DNA of 64,000 bases from Ophiura sarsii (Eukaryota > Echinodermata > Ophiuroidea > Amphilepidida > Ophiuridae), in NCBI GenBank assembly GCA_035610835.1, contig CM069452.1, positions 4,802,171 to 4,866,170 on the forward strand, written 5' to 3'. Numbering within the stretch: the first letter of the stretch is position 1; each line of letters starts with the position of its first letter. A model generated the notes under the pieces. It was not told the origin of the DNA and did no database searches. It was given only the letters and a program-made list of their open reading frames with translations. A program made the translations under genes and the position numbers. Of the stretch, positions 47,801 to 55,616 are shown piece after piece.

Positions 47801-50093
47801 TTCACCACATTTTAGCCTATAATTTCTAAATGGAACATTTCTGGGCCCTACGATTTTACAGACATAATGAGAAAAATATGGGGATTCTTCTGATATCAAA
47901 ATATCTTGATGTGAAAAAAAAGAAACCTAGTCCCAAAAAAGTGATCGGAACATACACCTTTAATTGTTTTTATTTTAGAAGCAAAAGGTGACATGAAATT
48001 TGACAGGTAGACTAGACAGGTGGTTAACCACCTTTCCTTTGGCAGTAATTTACCACATTTTAGCCTATAAATTCTAAATGTAACATTTCTGGCCCCTAAT
48101 ATTTAACAGACATAATGGGAAAAATATGGGCTTTCTTTTGATATCAAAATATGTGATTTTTTTTTGGAACATACACCTATAACCGGAACCCTAACCTTAC
48201 CGAGGCCATCAGCAAATAGCTGCTGTACCGCATGCTTCTCGTGGCACGTTCCGGCGAGCTGTCAAATAGTCGCAAACAAATTAACCTTTTCTAGCTCTAC
48301 TGTTACTGTAGTGTTACTTGCGTTAGCGCAATCAGTTGGGCGTCCCGGGTTCAATCCCTGGCGCAGTTAAACAGTAATCTTTGAATTCTTTTCCTGCAAA
48401 GTAGACCCGTTTTTCTCCTCTGATAGTTTAATTGTCAAAACACGCTTAGGGAGGTAAGGTTAAGCTATCAGAAAATAAGGGAAGAGGATTCACCTTTTGT
48501 TGTAAGTGTACTTTCAACTCAAGCTTGAAAATAAAATTACAAACATTTGAAATAGTTTGCCAAAAATGACTGATATGTCATTTAATTTTTTTTGCTTTAA
48601 CCCTAAAATAACCAGTAAAGCTATGTTTTTTGTGCGTATCGGGGGAGGGGGAAAAAGTACTATTTTTTAACCCGAAAAATCACCCAGATAAATGTGTGAG
48701 ATTTTAGCCGGCACTAAAATGTGGCTAGCTACAACCCTGCCAGCACCCCCCCCAGATTCGATCGCGGGACCATCCGCACCCCAGTCTGTCCCTCTACCAA
48801 CTGAGCTAAACTGCCAGCGCATATGCGGGCTAAAACTTCCTGCCCACATATGCCTGCGGTAGGTGACGTCATCGAGGCAATGCAGCAGCACATGCGTGGA
48901 GATAGTATCTGGCAGTGAGATTTAGTGAGATTCAGTTGGGTTAGTTGACATGAAAAATTGACATTTATTAACCCTAACCAGTAAAGCTATGTTTTTTGTG
49001 CGTATCGGGGGATGGGGGAAAAGTACTATTTTTTTTACCCGAAAAATCACCCAGTACCCCCAGAGATTCGATCGCGGGACCATCCGCACCCCAGTCTGTC
49101 CTTCTACCAACTGAGCTATAAAACTGCCAGCGCATGTGCGGGCTAAAACTTCCTGCCCACATATGCCTGCGGTAGGTGACGTCATCGAGGCAATGCAGCA
49201 GCACGTGCGGGGAGATAGTTTCTGGCAGTGAGATTTAGTGAGATTCAGTTGGGTTAGGGTTAATAAATGCAAGCAAGAATTTTTTGTAAAGCAACATAAA
49301 ATATTTAGGTAGGCCTATTATTGAGATGCCACTTTTGGTGTGGAAGTCACTACCTTTTGGATTGTAAGTACTGACTGTCTGACAAATTGCTTTCATTGAC
49401 TTTTTGGCATATTTATATTCATGATATTTGCCAGTGCTGGATAATTTATCTACCTCAACGCCTACGGACTGACGTATGGGACTGACGCATAAGATGAAAC
49501 CGTATACGGCTATGGAAACACTTTGTAATTGATATCAATTGAATTAAATGAATCTCTCTTTCGGGAGTTCGACTGCTTATTTTTTATTGTTGTGACGGAA
49601 TGAATCGTATTCAAAATTAGAAACCAGCGCGATGCAGGGGTAACTCTTGAGCTGCCGAAAGAAAAATTCGAATTAAATGATTGATACGGATCATGCTGAG
49701 TAGTGAGGTGAGTGATTGATAGATTTCATGGATTTTTTTGTCAATTTCATAAAAAATTATAATTAATATTAAAATGCAATAACATTTGAAAAATGATTAG
49801 GAATAAATTAATTAAAGACCCAATTCGAGTCTGCTTGACGCTGGTTGCTTTTGAAAGATACCTTATTTCATAATTACACATTTTAAAACACATGCACATG
49901 CACAACATTTCATGATTTGCATTGATTGATTGATGCCGGCCGCTCAAACAACACACTACACTCACTACTGCTGCAGTGCAGATGAATAAAGTTAAAAACA
50001 CGGTCCTTTTTTAGTCCACGGTCTCTTACCATTTAAAGCGTCCAAATAATTTTCAATATTCTCTGCCATCGCAGAAGATGTTTGAACAACCAT
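32039..50093 (-). CDS. PPP4R2: PPP4R2 (protein phosphatase 4 regulatory subunit 2), complete
   Basis: Exons 50093-50030, 43625-43541, 40711-40541, 38128-38035, 36827-36044 and 32895-32039 join to 2055 nt: 684 codons plus stop, with all phases consistent. PPP4R2 recruits PP4 catalytic subunit into a nuclear/centrosomal holoenzyme with PPP4R3 that acts on DNA-damage substrates such as phosphorylated H2AX (family knowledge). The folded N-terminal part, residues about 9-145, aligns well with human as I recall it: [14 protein letters not shown] (human LDQFLCHVAKTGET), WHQLK (WSQFK), [17 protein letters not shown] and [15 protein letters not shown]. The tail is acidic and Ser/Thr-rich, as in the family, and ends EEPMEQN (human DEPMEQD). 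It is much longer than the human protein (417 residues), the difference being low-complexity tail. Confidence 0.92.
32224..32331. repeat. 18-nt coding minisatellite in PPP4R2 exon 6
   Basis: Six units of GTGGAACATTGTCTACTG (the second and sixth diverged), encoding VDNVPP-type hexapeptides on the minus strand. The unit is a multiple of three, so copy changes keep frame. Confidence 0.95.
32661..32705. repeat. 15-nt coding repeat in PPP4R2 exon 6
   Basis: Three exact copies of GACTTCGTCTCTTCT, encoding EETKS on the minus strand. Confidence 0.95.
33916..34302. mobile_element. hAT MITE with perfect 8-bp target duplication
   Basis: TIRs CAGTGGCGTACC and GGTACGCGCCTG are flanked by identical CACACAAT (33908-33915 and 34303-34310). 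It is inserted in PPP4R2 intron 5. The interior contains GGGGGG/CCCCCC runs and ACCGGGACGCTAAATTCGC twice; non-coding. Confidence 0.85.
34647..35162. mobile_element. TA-flanked fold-back MITE, TIRs about 190 bp
   Basis: AACACTTCAAAAGAAGTAAG at the left and its complement at the right, bordered by TA (34645-34646, 35163-35164). The arms include CCCCTTTAGGGGTTCCCTTA and AATGGGACATTCCGTCAT. The centre, about 120 bp, is unique. It lies in PPP4R2 intron 5, with the arms able to pair in the transcript. Confidence 0.8.
35163..36043. other. PPP4R2 intron 5 remainder
   Basis: AT-rich intron with G-run and C-run tracts at 35562-35590 and 35640-35652. Segment 35360-35460 resembles dispersed sequence also near 22640-22830 and 41010-41060 (GGTCGGT/GGTCAGATTTTTT motifs). 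No gene. Confidence 0.5.
36044..36827 (-). CDS. PPP4R2: PPP4R2 coding exon 5 (acidic Ser/Thr-rich)
   Basis: Codons 139-399 plus one base. Acceptor ACAACAG, donor GTAAGATA. It begins [14 protein letters not shown], completing the conserved NV.VVS motif, then becomes Ser/Thr/Asp/Glu-rich and probably disordered ([15 protein letters not shown] near its end). Confidence 0.87.
37124..37323. mobile_element. Harbinger-like MITE, TAA target duplication
   Basis: TIRs GGCTATATTAAAAAAATC and GATTTTTTTAATATAGCC, bordered by TAA (37121-37123 and 37324-37326). Rearranged pieces of the same family lie at 62775-63036 in WASHC4 intron 5. 200 bp, non-coding, in PPP4R2 intron 4. Confidence 0.65.
38035..38128 (-). 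CDS. PPP4R2: PPP4R2 coding exon 4
   Basis: Codons 107-138. Acceptor TTGTAG, donor GTATTT, ends in phase 0. It encodes [20 protein letters not shown] and DKFMRGIEK, the most conserved stretch of the family. Confidence 0.93.
38233..38390 (-). mobile_element. LINE 3' end with (TGAA)n tail
   Basis: On the minus strand a non-coding segment (CCTTGTAAAGGTGGTGCAAC ... TTTTATGATGGAAATAATAA) runs into (TGAA)n. This is the arrangement of 3' UTRs in L2/CR1-type LINEs. It is 5'-truncated with no coding part left. Confidence 0.45.
39674..40185. mobile_element. TTAA-flanked MITE, long form
   Basis: TTAA at 39674-39677 and 40182-40185; termini AGGTAGATGACCCGAT and ATCGGGTCATATACCT. The interior matches the family, but has about 140 extra bp (39765-39905). 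Confidence 0.75.
40237..40362 (-). pseudogene. Dead partial copy of PPP4R2 exon 3
   Basis: Near-identical to the 3' two thirds of exon 3, with the GTAAGA donor retained. It lacks the acceptor and the segment encoding [13 protein letters not shown]. It has lost two codons (within ESNPNES), and the arginine codon CGA after DM is TGA, an in-frame stop. It therefore cannot serve as a productive alternative exon. Confidence 0.88.
40541..40711 (-). CDS. PPP4R2: PPP4R2 coding exon 3
   Basis: Codons 50-106 plus two bases. Acceptor CTCCACAG, donor GTAAGAAA. It encodes [20 protein letters not shown] and later [13 protein letters not shown] defective partial duplicate lies 180-300 bp downstream in the next intron (40237-40362). 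Confidence 0.92.
41534..42923. mobile_element. TTAA-flanked MITE interrupted by a nested element
   Basis: The left part, 41534-41891, starts TTAAAGGTAGATG and runs through GGTGGTTAACCACG to GATCGGAACATA. The remaining CACCTTTAA lies at 42915-42923. The 1021-bp insertion at 41892-42912 sits between two TA dinucleotides, one of them a target duplication. Confidence 0.8.
41892..42912. mobile_element. Mariner-like non-autonomous element, TIRs about 200 bp
   Basis: CAGGGTGTCTCAAAAAAACC at the left and GGTTTTTTTGAGACACCCTG at the right, each bordered by TA. Pairing extends through TTGACCGTGAACTTATAGAA and TGACCAATTAACTAAAGCTA to about 42105. The central region of about 600 bp is unrelated to the arms, relatively GC-rich, with no transposase motif. 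Confidence 0.8.
42924..43540. other. PPP4R2 intron 2, exon-2-proximal part
   Basis: No repeat boundary or gene recognised here. The open stretch at 42730-43116 begins inside the nested element and shows no family motif. Confidence 0.5.
43541..43625 (-). CDS. PPP4R2: PPP4R2 coding exon 2
   Basis: Codons 22-49 plus two bases. Acceptor TTCTTCAG, donor GTGAGTC. It encodes [20 protein letters not shown] and RIAQNGEP, the first conserved helix pair of the PPP4R2 domain. Confidence 0.88.
43766..43827 (-). repeat. tRNA-derived SINE head
   Basis: The minus strand reads TGTAGCCTAGTGGAGTAACC (A-box-like) and, about 30 nt on, GGGTTCGAGGC (B box). A cloverleaf acceptor stem does not form, and the sequence continues into an AT-rich tail toward 43715. 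A SINE is more likely than a tRNA gene. Confidence 0.5.
44050..45060 (-). pseudogene. Degenerate LINE reverse transcriptase fragment (Jockey/CR1-like)
   Basis: Minus-strand RT blocks in order: [85 protein letters not shown] and FADN in place of the catalytic FADD, then [16 protein letters not shown]. Several frameshifts and stops interrupt it, for example near 44425 and 44655, and the endonuclease part is missing. It is inserted in PPP4R2 intron 1. Confidence 0.85.
45120..45295 (-). repeat. Dispersed repeat, inverted partner of 47367-47520
   Basis: Reverse complement reads CTATAGGGATGATTGTCACT ... AACTCCGCTCCGCAACATCG, closely matching 47367-47520. Confidence 0.75.
45296..47127. other. PPP4R2 intron 1 block without identified gene
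   Basis: Contains CpG-richer stretches (45780-46020, 46080-46160) and GGAGACATT/CTTCCCCTCAG repeats at 46798-46885. No conserved protein or RNA gene was recognised. It could hold an unclassified retroelement end. Confidence 0.4.
47128..47327. mobile_element. MITE with 24-bp TIR
   Basis: TGATCAGGTTTTATGCTTTA followed by CACAC at the left; complement GTGTGTAAAGCATAAACCTG followed by ATCA at the right. 200 bp, non-coding; target duplication not clear. Confidence 0.6.
47367..47520 (+). repeat. Dispersed repeat, inverted partner of 45120-45295
   Basis: CTATAGGGACGATTGTCACT through AACTCCGCTCCGCAACATCA to GTATACCC. The two copies face each other across about 2.1 kb. Confidence 0.75.
47616..47963. 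mobile_element. TTAA-flanked MITE, near full length
   Basis: TTAA at 47616-47619 and 47960-47963, start AGGTAGATG, end AACATACACCT. It is followed directly by a second, truncated family copy (47964-48178) and preceded by a 35-bp family remnant. Confidence 0.75.
47964..48178. mobile_element. Truncated TTAA-family MITE copy
   Basis: Begins inside the element at TTTTTATTTTAGAAGCAAAA and ends AACATACACCTATAA. It contains GGTGGTTAACCACC and is oriented as its neighbour. Confidence 0.7.
48305..48368 (+). repeat. tRNA-like 3' half (SINE scrap)
   Basis: CAGTTGGGCGTCCCGGGTTCAATCCCTGGCGCAG has a B-box-like GGGTTCAATCC; no complete cloverleaf. Confidence 0.4.
48599..48955 (-). mobile_element. tRNA-derived SINE, copy 1
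   Basis: On the minus strand, TTTAGCTCAGTTGGTAGAGG (A box) and GCGATCGAATCTGGGG (B box) are spaced as in a tRNA. They are followed by a body ending at 48599 in TTATTTTAGGGTTA. A near-identical second copy follows in tandem. Confidence 0.65.
48969..49262 (-). mobile_element. tRNA-derived SINE, copy 2
   Basis: Same order as copy 1: CCTACCGCAGGCATATGTGG, TAGCTCAGTTGGTAGAAGG, GCGATCGAATCTCTGGGGG, then GATTTTTCGGGTAAAA. It lacks about 55 bp present in copy 1 after the B box. AACCCTAAC junctions border both copies. Confidence 0.65.
50030..50093 (-). CDS. PPP4R2: PPP4R2 coding exon 1
   Basis: Codons 1-21 plus one base of codon 22. It reads [20 protein letters not shown]; donor GTAAGA after AATG, phase 1. 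A second in-frame ATG at residue 9 (50067-50069) sits where the human protein starts, so initiation at residue 9 is possible. Confidence 0.85.
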
Positions 50094-52089
50094 CACACCA
50101 GACAACAAAAATGTGTGTCAAGCTATATTGACGCAATTACACGACAAATCCGTGGTAAAATTACCGACACGGCAGGCACAACAACGACACAATATGGAGC
50201 CGGAGATTGTTATACACTAAATTGGATACGGTAAAAACCTATCATGAAGATATAGACTTGATTCAAGTACTTGATTCAGTCATGAATCAGTCATCTAGAG
50301 AACTTGATGGTGACTGTGACGGGTAGGCCATATGTGGAGCTGGAGTGCGGACAGTCTCGAGCAGCTAGAGTGAATGGCCAGTCACAGCCATGAGCAGTTG
50401 ACGGACGAGGGAGGGGAGGGGGAATGGATGGAATGGAGGTGAGGTGGTTGGTGAGCATAGCATAGGAAGCGAAATGAAAGGGGCGTCGTGGGGTCTTGAT
50501 CCCCTAAATTTCACAACTCTCTGCGCTGCGCCCCCCCCCCCCCCCTTAAAAATTTGCCAATTCTTGAATATGTCCGCAATCCCCCTAAATTGTCCCCCCA
50601 CCCCGAATTCTGATGCCTCAGCCGCCACTGTTGGTGAGTTGTCCACCCTTTGTTGATTTATTATTATTTTTGAGGGGTAGGGGTTTCGAACCTTATCCTC
50701 CTCAGATGAATGTTGGAGCAGAGAGATGTTAACACCTCCCTGGTTGGAGCAGTGGTGTGGTCAGTTTTCAGATGGGAAGATTAATGTTTGTAACCAAACA
50801 CAGCCATTGATACATTGTTCTATTCTTTTATCGAACCTAACCAGAACTCCCGGGACCCTAAACCATCTCGAGTCTTGAGCCCGGGTCTAGAGTCGTTTAC
50901 TCAACAACAAAAAAACAACTGCTTGTCCATGGAGGTTCGTGCTGTGCGGGGTGAAGAACTGGTTGGTTCCACTCTCCCATCAAACGAGCACGAGCCATAA
51001 ACTGGCTCTGTTGCCAGTACCAGGAATGAGACTCTGGGCAAAACTAAGATCCGATCCTGACTGAGCCACTTTCCGCAGGGCAACAATGTTGGGATGTAGT
51101 CCACTGGCAGCGTAAGCATCAGCATTAGGGGGATGGAAACAATGTAGGAGGTAGCAGAGAGGTCGTGAAATGTAGGTCTCCCACGTCCCCTTCAACACCA
51201 CCCCACTTTTCTGCCATCCATGCGTAGGCTATCTATTGTTCATTCTGCGCAGTGATATCAGAGCATATTCCAATGGGACTCTCTACGGACTTGTGAAAGT
51301 CTAACTTTCTTCCTCTATCGTTTCCATTAAGTTCACGTTGCGTTTACTACGTTTTCGATGGTACCTCCAATATTTAGATAACAAGCAGGGAGCTTATATA
51401 ATGGGAGAGGACATTCGAATCGCAAAACTGAAGCCTCCCCATATATGGGCATGTGGGCGTGAGTACGCGCGGTGTACCTCTTGGGATGAAGTGTTCTCTT
51501 GACAACGCTATGATTGACAGCACGAAAGTCCTTATAAGGGACATTGAGACGCGCGATGTACCTCTTGCATAATGAGGGCGCGCAATGTACCTCTTAGAAA
51601 GGCTTCAATCTCGGCAATGGGAGTTTGTGTACAGTGGCACCGCCCTGTAACAAGTTGCATGATTGCATTGAATAGTTTGAGCCCAATGCAATCGAGATCC
51701 TACGGATTATTCGTAGTGTCACGAAGAGCGAGTACATGGCATGACTGGACTCTGTGTAGGCCTACTGGTACTACTGGAGGGACTGGACTATTATTAACCC
51801 TAACCCCCGAGGCACCTTTTCCAAAGTTTTTTTTTCGCGGCCAAATAGCGAGGGGAAAAAGTGCCTCCACTCCCCTGGGCTCGAACCCCGGACCTCTGGG
51901 TTCAGAGCCAGACGATCTACCGCTAGGCCACGGGGGAAACCATACATGGCGGTATATTCCGCCCTGTATATACCCTGGGGCCATTATTTCATCGAAAAAC
52001 TGCCGAGCCGGGTGACACTACAAGCACACCGCATCGTAGTAATTAGTACTCAAGTAGATTCAATCACAGACTTAGGCCGGTTTACCACA
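50094..52089. other. Intergenic: PPP4R2 promoter side
   Basis: Between divergent PPP4R2 and WASHC4. The first few hundred bases should hold the PPP4R2 5' UTR and promoter; no TATA box is evident. A C-run at 50530-50545 sits in sequence ending GCCGCCACTG, which resembles a hAT terminus. Nothing else was recognised apart from the tRNA-like element below. Confidence 0.4.
51872..51945 (-). repeat. tRNA-like sequence (SINE or tRNA pseudogene)
   Basis: The minus strand reads GTGGCCTAGCGGTAGATCGT, then an anticodon arm TCTGG-CTCTGAA-CCAGA (loop would give CTG, Gln), then GGGGTTCGAGCCC. The T stem and acceptor stem pair poorly, so a functional tRNA is unlikely. It continues into a body with GGCACTTTTTCCCC. 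Confidence 0.5.
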
Positions 52090-54360
52090 GGTTTACCATT
52101 TCGTCGTCGTCGTTCTATGGATCATGGCTGATTCTTTGTGACCCTATTGATGATGGAGCGCCACCGTTGTCTATTTTGTGACATGCGATGCGAAGAGATA
52201 AGAGATAAACCAGTTGCTTCTTTAATGCCATCAGTCCAACGAAGCTTTGGTCTGCCACGTTTGCGTCTTCCTTCGATAGCTCCTTGTATTATCATCTTTT
52301 CTAGATTGTCACCCTCACGTCTAGCAATATGTCCAAAGTATTGTAGCTTGTTGCGCATGATCTTTGTATACAGAGAAGTTTGGTTCCCAATCTGGCTTCT
52401 GACAAATTCATTTGCCTTATGCTCTTTCCACGATATTCCTAGCATCTTGCGCCACATTGGACAACCAAGGCACCATGAAGCGGGTCATCAATTCTCATAT
52501 AAACGGCCGTTTATATCACAACATGTCAGGGCGGGGCTAAGGTTAAAGTCAATAAAACCATCGAGCGGTGCCTCGATACACTCGAATTGTCGGCAGTGTT
52601 TATTTGATTGCGTAATTGCTGTATAGACTCAACGAGCGAAAAGTAAATACACCGAAATGACCCGGAATATGGTGAAGTGGTTTCCACATGCAACACCACA
52701 TTTCAAAAGCTGATATTTTCTTTGAATCTGCTATTCCGACTGACCATGTTTCAGCTCCATATGTTGCAACCGGAAAGATTAGTGCCTTCATAATACGTAC
52801 TTTTGTGGCCTTTGTGATTCCTCTATCCTTCCAAATGGTTGATAGGGAACTTGCTGATGTTTTAGCCATTGCCAGACGTCTTTTTATCTCTCCCGAGCTT
52901 CACCATCTTTAAGAATTAGTGATCCAAGAAAATTGAATTGATCTACACAATCTACTGTGTCATTATCGACCTTCACTTGTTGGTTGCTGTTTCCTCCGCA
53001 AATCATGACTTTGGTCTTCTTAACATTCAGGAAGAGTCCAAACTTTTCACTGGCTGATTTCACTCTGTGCAAGCTGAAGTTCAGCTCCAGTTCTAGCTAT
53101 CAGGGTGGTATCGTCAGCATATCGGAGATTGGTTATGGTGCGACCTCATACTGAAACTTGACCTTCCACTCCATCAAAAGCTTGCCTCATGATGTATTCT
53201 GCATAAATGTTGAATAGGTAAGGTGACAGGATACATCCTTGACGAACGCCTTGTCCAATAGAGAACCAGTCACAATTGCCATTTTCTGTTCTTACTGTAG
53301 CCTCTTGATCTTTGTAGAGGGATTTAATCAGCTCAATGATGTGAAGAGAGAAACCCATTTCTTGCATTATCAACCATAGCCTCGAATGTTGAACGCAGTC
53401 AAATGCCTTAGATCAATGAAGCATAGATATAGGCATTATAGGGGTTGTTGAAATTCCAAGCTCTTTTCCATCAGGTTCCTCAGGTTACCTATTTGGTTTC
53501 TTGTACCTCGTTCTTTCCTGAAACCTGCATGTTCAGGTGGTAACTCATTCTCCAAGTGTTGTCGGATCCTTTCTGCAATGATATGTAGTAGAACGTTGCA
53601 ATGTGAAATTAAGGCTATCGTGCGGTTGTTAGCACACTCTCTGGTGTCTCCTTTCTTTGGGAGAGGGAGGAAGACTGCCTTCTTCCAGTCCGTTGGCCAT
53701 TCAGTTGATCTCCAAATCTTGGTGGTGCATAATCTATGGATCACTTCAATGCCTTCTTTATCACTTTCCTTTAGGAGTTCTGCGGGAATATTATCAGCTC
53801 CAGGAGATTTACCAATCTTTAATTTCTTCATAGCTTGTTCCACTTCACTCTTCAGAATATCTGGTTCAGACATGGCATTGTTGAGAGTGTTATCATCAAC
53901 TTGAATCCCATCTTGTGACGCATATAACTTTTGGCAGTACTGTTTCCATCTGTCTTTGATTTCGGAATCTTCAGTAAGAATTTTACCATCTGCATCCTTC
54001 AAGACATTAAGTCTGGGAACCGGTTTCTTTGTCAGGAGTTTGATGTTCTTGTACACGTCCTTGGTGTTGTTGGCTGTACTGTCTTTTTCAACTTGAGAAC
54101 AAATTTGTGTTATGAATGTTGTTTTGTCGTTTCTAAGTTGTAGTTGGACTTTCCTGTTAAGTTCCCGGTATTCTTTCAGGTTGTTCTTATTTTCCAGACC
54201 TTTCGATTTAATCTTTCGACGTTGATCTGCCAGATTGAAAACTTGCTCTGTTATCCAGGGTTTCTTCTTACGCTTGCACTTGGGGATTGATTTTTGTGCT
54301 GTTTCTGTCACTGCCTTTTTAATCCCCTGCCATAGCTCTTCGGGTGAAGACTTACCATTT
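52090..54360 (-). pseudogene. Decayed non-LTR retrotransposon (LINE) with RT domain
   Basis: Read on the minus strand: a linker region (KRKKKPWITEQVFNLADQRR), then RT blocks LKIGKSPGADNIPAELLKES, PPEHAGFRKERGTRNQI, IGQGVRQGCILSPYLFNIYA and LRYADDTTLIA (catalytic YADD intact, in a different frame near 53120), then GKRKRGRP-like C-terminal GRRKRGRPKLRWTDGIKEAT. The stop is at 52122, followed by a short 3' tail with (ACG)n. At least three frameshifts, and the endonuclease is missing. The clade is not certain. A 229-bp element interrupts it at 52458-52686. Confidence 0.88.
52458..52686. mobile_element. Small TIR element inserted in the LINE
   Basis: Imperfect TIRs TGGACAACCAAGGCACCATG and, at the other end, the complement of TGGAAACCACTTCACCATAT; flanking CAT on both sides (52455-52457, 52687-52689). 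Removing it with one CAT restores a continuous LINE frame (EMWCCMWRKMLG). Confidence 0.7.
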
Positions 54361-55555
54361 CACTATAAGTAATATCGTCCAATTGAAGGGGAGATAGTGG
54401 CACATAATATGCCTCCTTGTGTCTTGAATCACACCGTGTACCGTAGCCTATATGTACTTCATATTCAGAATAGTGCCAAAGTTGTCTCGTGTCCGTTGTC
54501 CAAATTGATTTTATTTCTAGTTCATCCCCCTCATCTATACAAACAAGAAGGGTCAATTTCAAAACAAACTTTCTATGGTGTTTCAACATTGTGAAACACA
54601 ATTTGGGTTCGTCCACCCTACTTTTTTAACTTTCGCATCAACTGTTTCCATGATAGTTGTCAAATAATGACATATTGGGGACCGGCCCCTTACAAAATAA
54701 AATGACCGCCCCCTAATGTTACAATAGCAAGGTGATGGTACTTAACAAGGTGGTGGATTTCTGATTTGGGGCAAGTGGAATTTCTGTATATAAAAGACTG
54801 ATGCAAACAGTATAAGGGAGTAGTCATAAATACTTAAGGGAGTAGTCATAAATACTTTGGGGTGCAGGGTCATTTTTTGATCCCCCGTAACAGTAGGACC
54901 ATTCTTTTGACCACCCTTCTTTTGGTGACCAATTTTTTTCTGACCCCCCATAAAGGTATTGATGAACACTACCTAATAGACCCCATCTCAAAATGCAACC
55001 CGTTATTTACACGCTTTTGTGGTCACATGCTTAGTACAGTGTAATATAGTGACGCCCCCCCCCCCCCCCGGTTTAATCTATAGGTTGAGGTAGGAGTTCA
55101 TGAACATATTTTACATGTGCAGCATTTAGTGTGAGTTTTTTAAGTCCTTGGTCATCATTCAGTGATACTTTAGGAGATCTTGTCTCTGCTACTCTCGGCC
55201 TCATGGACTGGAGTGTACGCTCTTTCTCTACTAGTTTGCATTCAATAGAAAATGAGTCAATAAAAAATGAGTGGTATATTTTGATTTAAATTGGCCTAAA
55301 TAGGTAGGCTACCCCAAAAATAGTTAGACTAAAAAATAAATAAAAATAAAGCATGGATGTGTATTATATAAACTATAGCGCACCACTGTATGTGGTACCA
55401 GTATACATGTAGGTGTATGCGCAACTGTATAATGTGTATGTGGTACCATAGTGAAATAATTAATCGAATTAAGGGGATTCTTGCTGTGTATTATTCACGT
55501 GACAGGAAGTGATTCGACCCACAAGTTCACTGTAAGTACATACCCCCTTGGCAAA
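54361..55555. other. Intergenic: WASHC4 promoter side
   Basis: AT-rich, with a C-run at 55047-55069. The open stretch 54616-54361 on the minus strand has no recognised motif. Nothing else was seen up to the WASHC4 5' flank. Confidence 0.4.
55503..55511 (+). promoter_or_regulatory. ETS-like site upstream of WASHC4
   Basis: CAGGAAGTG, 45 nt before the WASHC4 start codon, in a short stretch without a TATA box. ETS cores are common at TATA-less housekeeping promoters; function here is inferred only. Confidence 0.3.
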
Positions 55556-55616
55556 ATGGCTGGTTCGGTGGAGAAAAGTGGCTGGGATTTCGACAAATTT
55601 GACGACGGATCGCTCA
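55556..55616 (+). CDS. WASHC4: WASHC4 coding exon 1
   Basis: Codons 1-20 plus one base: [20 protein letters not shown]. Context CAAAATGG suits initiation; donor GTAAGTACC, phase 1. Length and WDFD...DDGS agree with the vertebrate N-terminus. Confidence 0.88.

Noticed and set aside
51872..51945. Functional tRNA-Gln(CTG) gene
   Set aside because: The anticodon arm is good, but T-stem and acceptor pairing are poor and the sequence continues as a SINE-like body.
51572..52015. 147-residue plus-strand open frame
   Set aside because: It runs through a tRNA-like repeat and intergenic sequence, has no family motif, and its composition follows the repeat.
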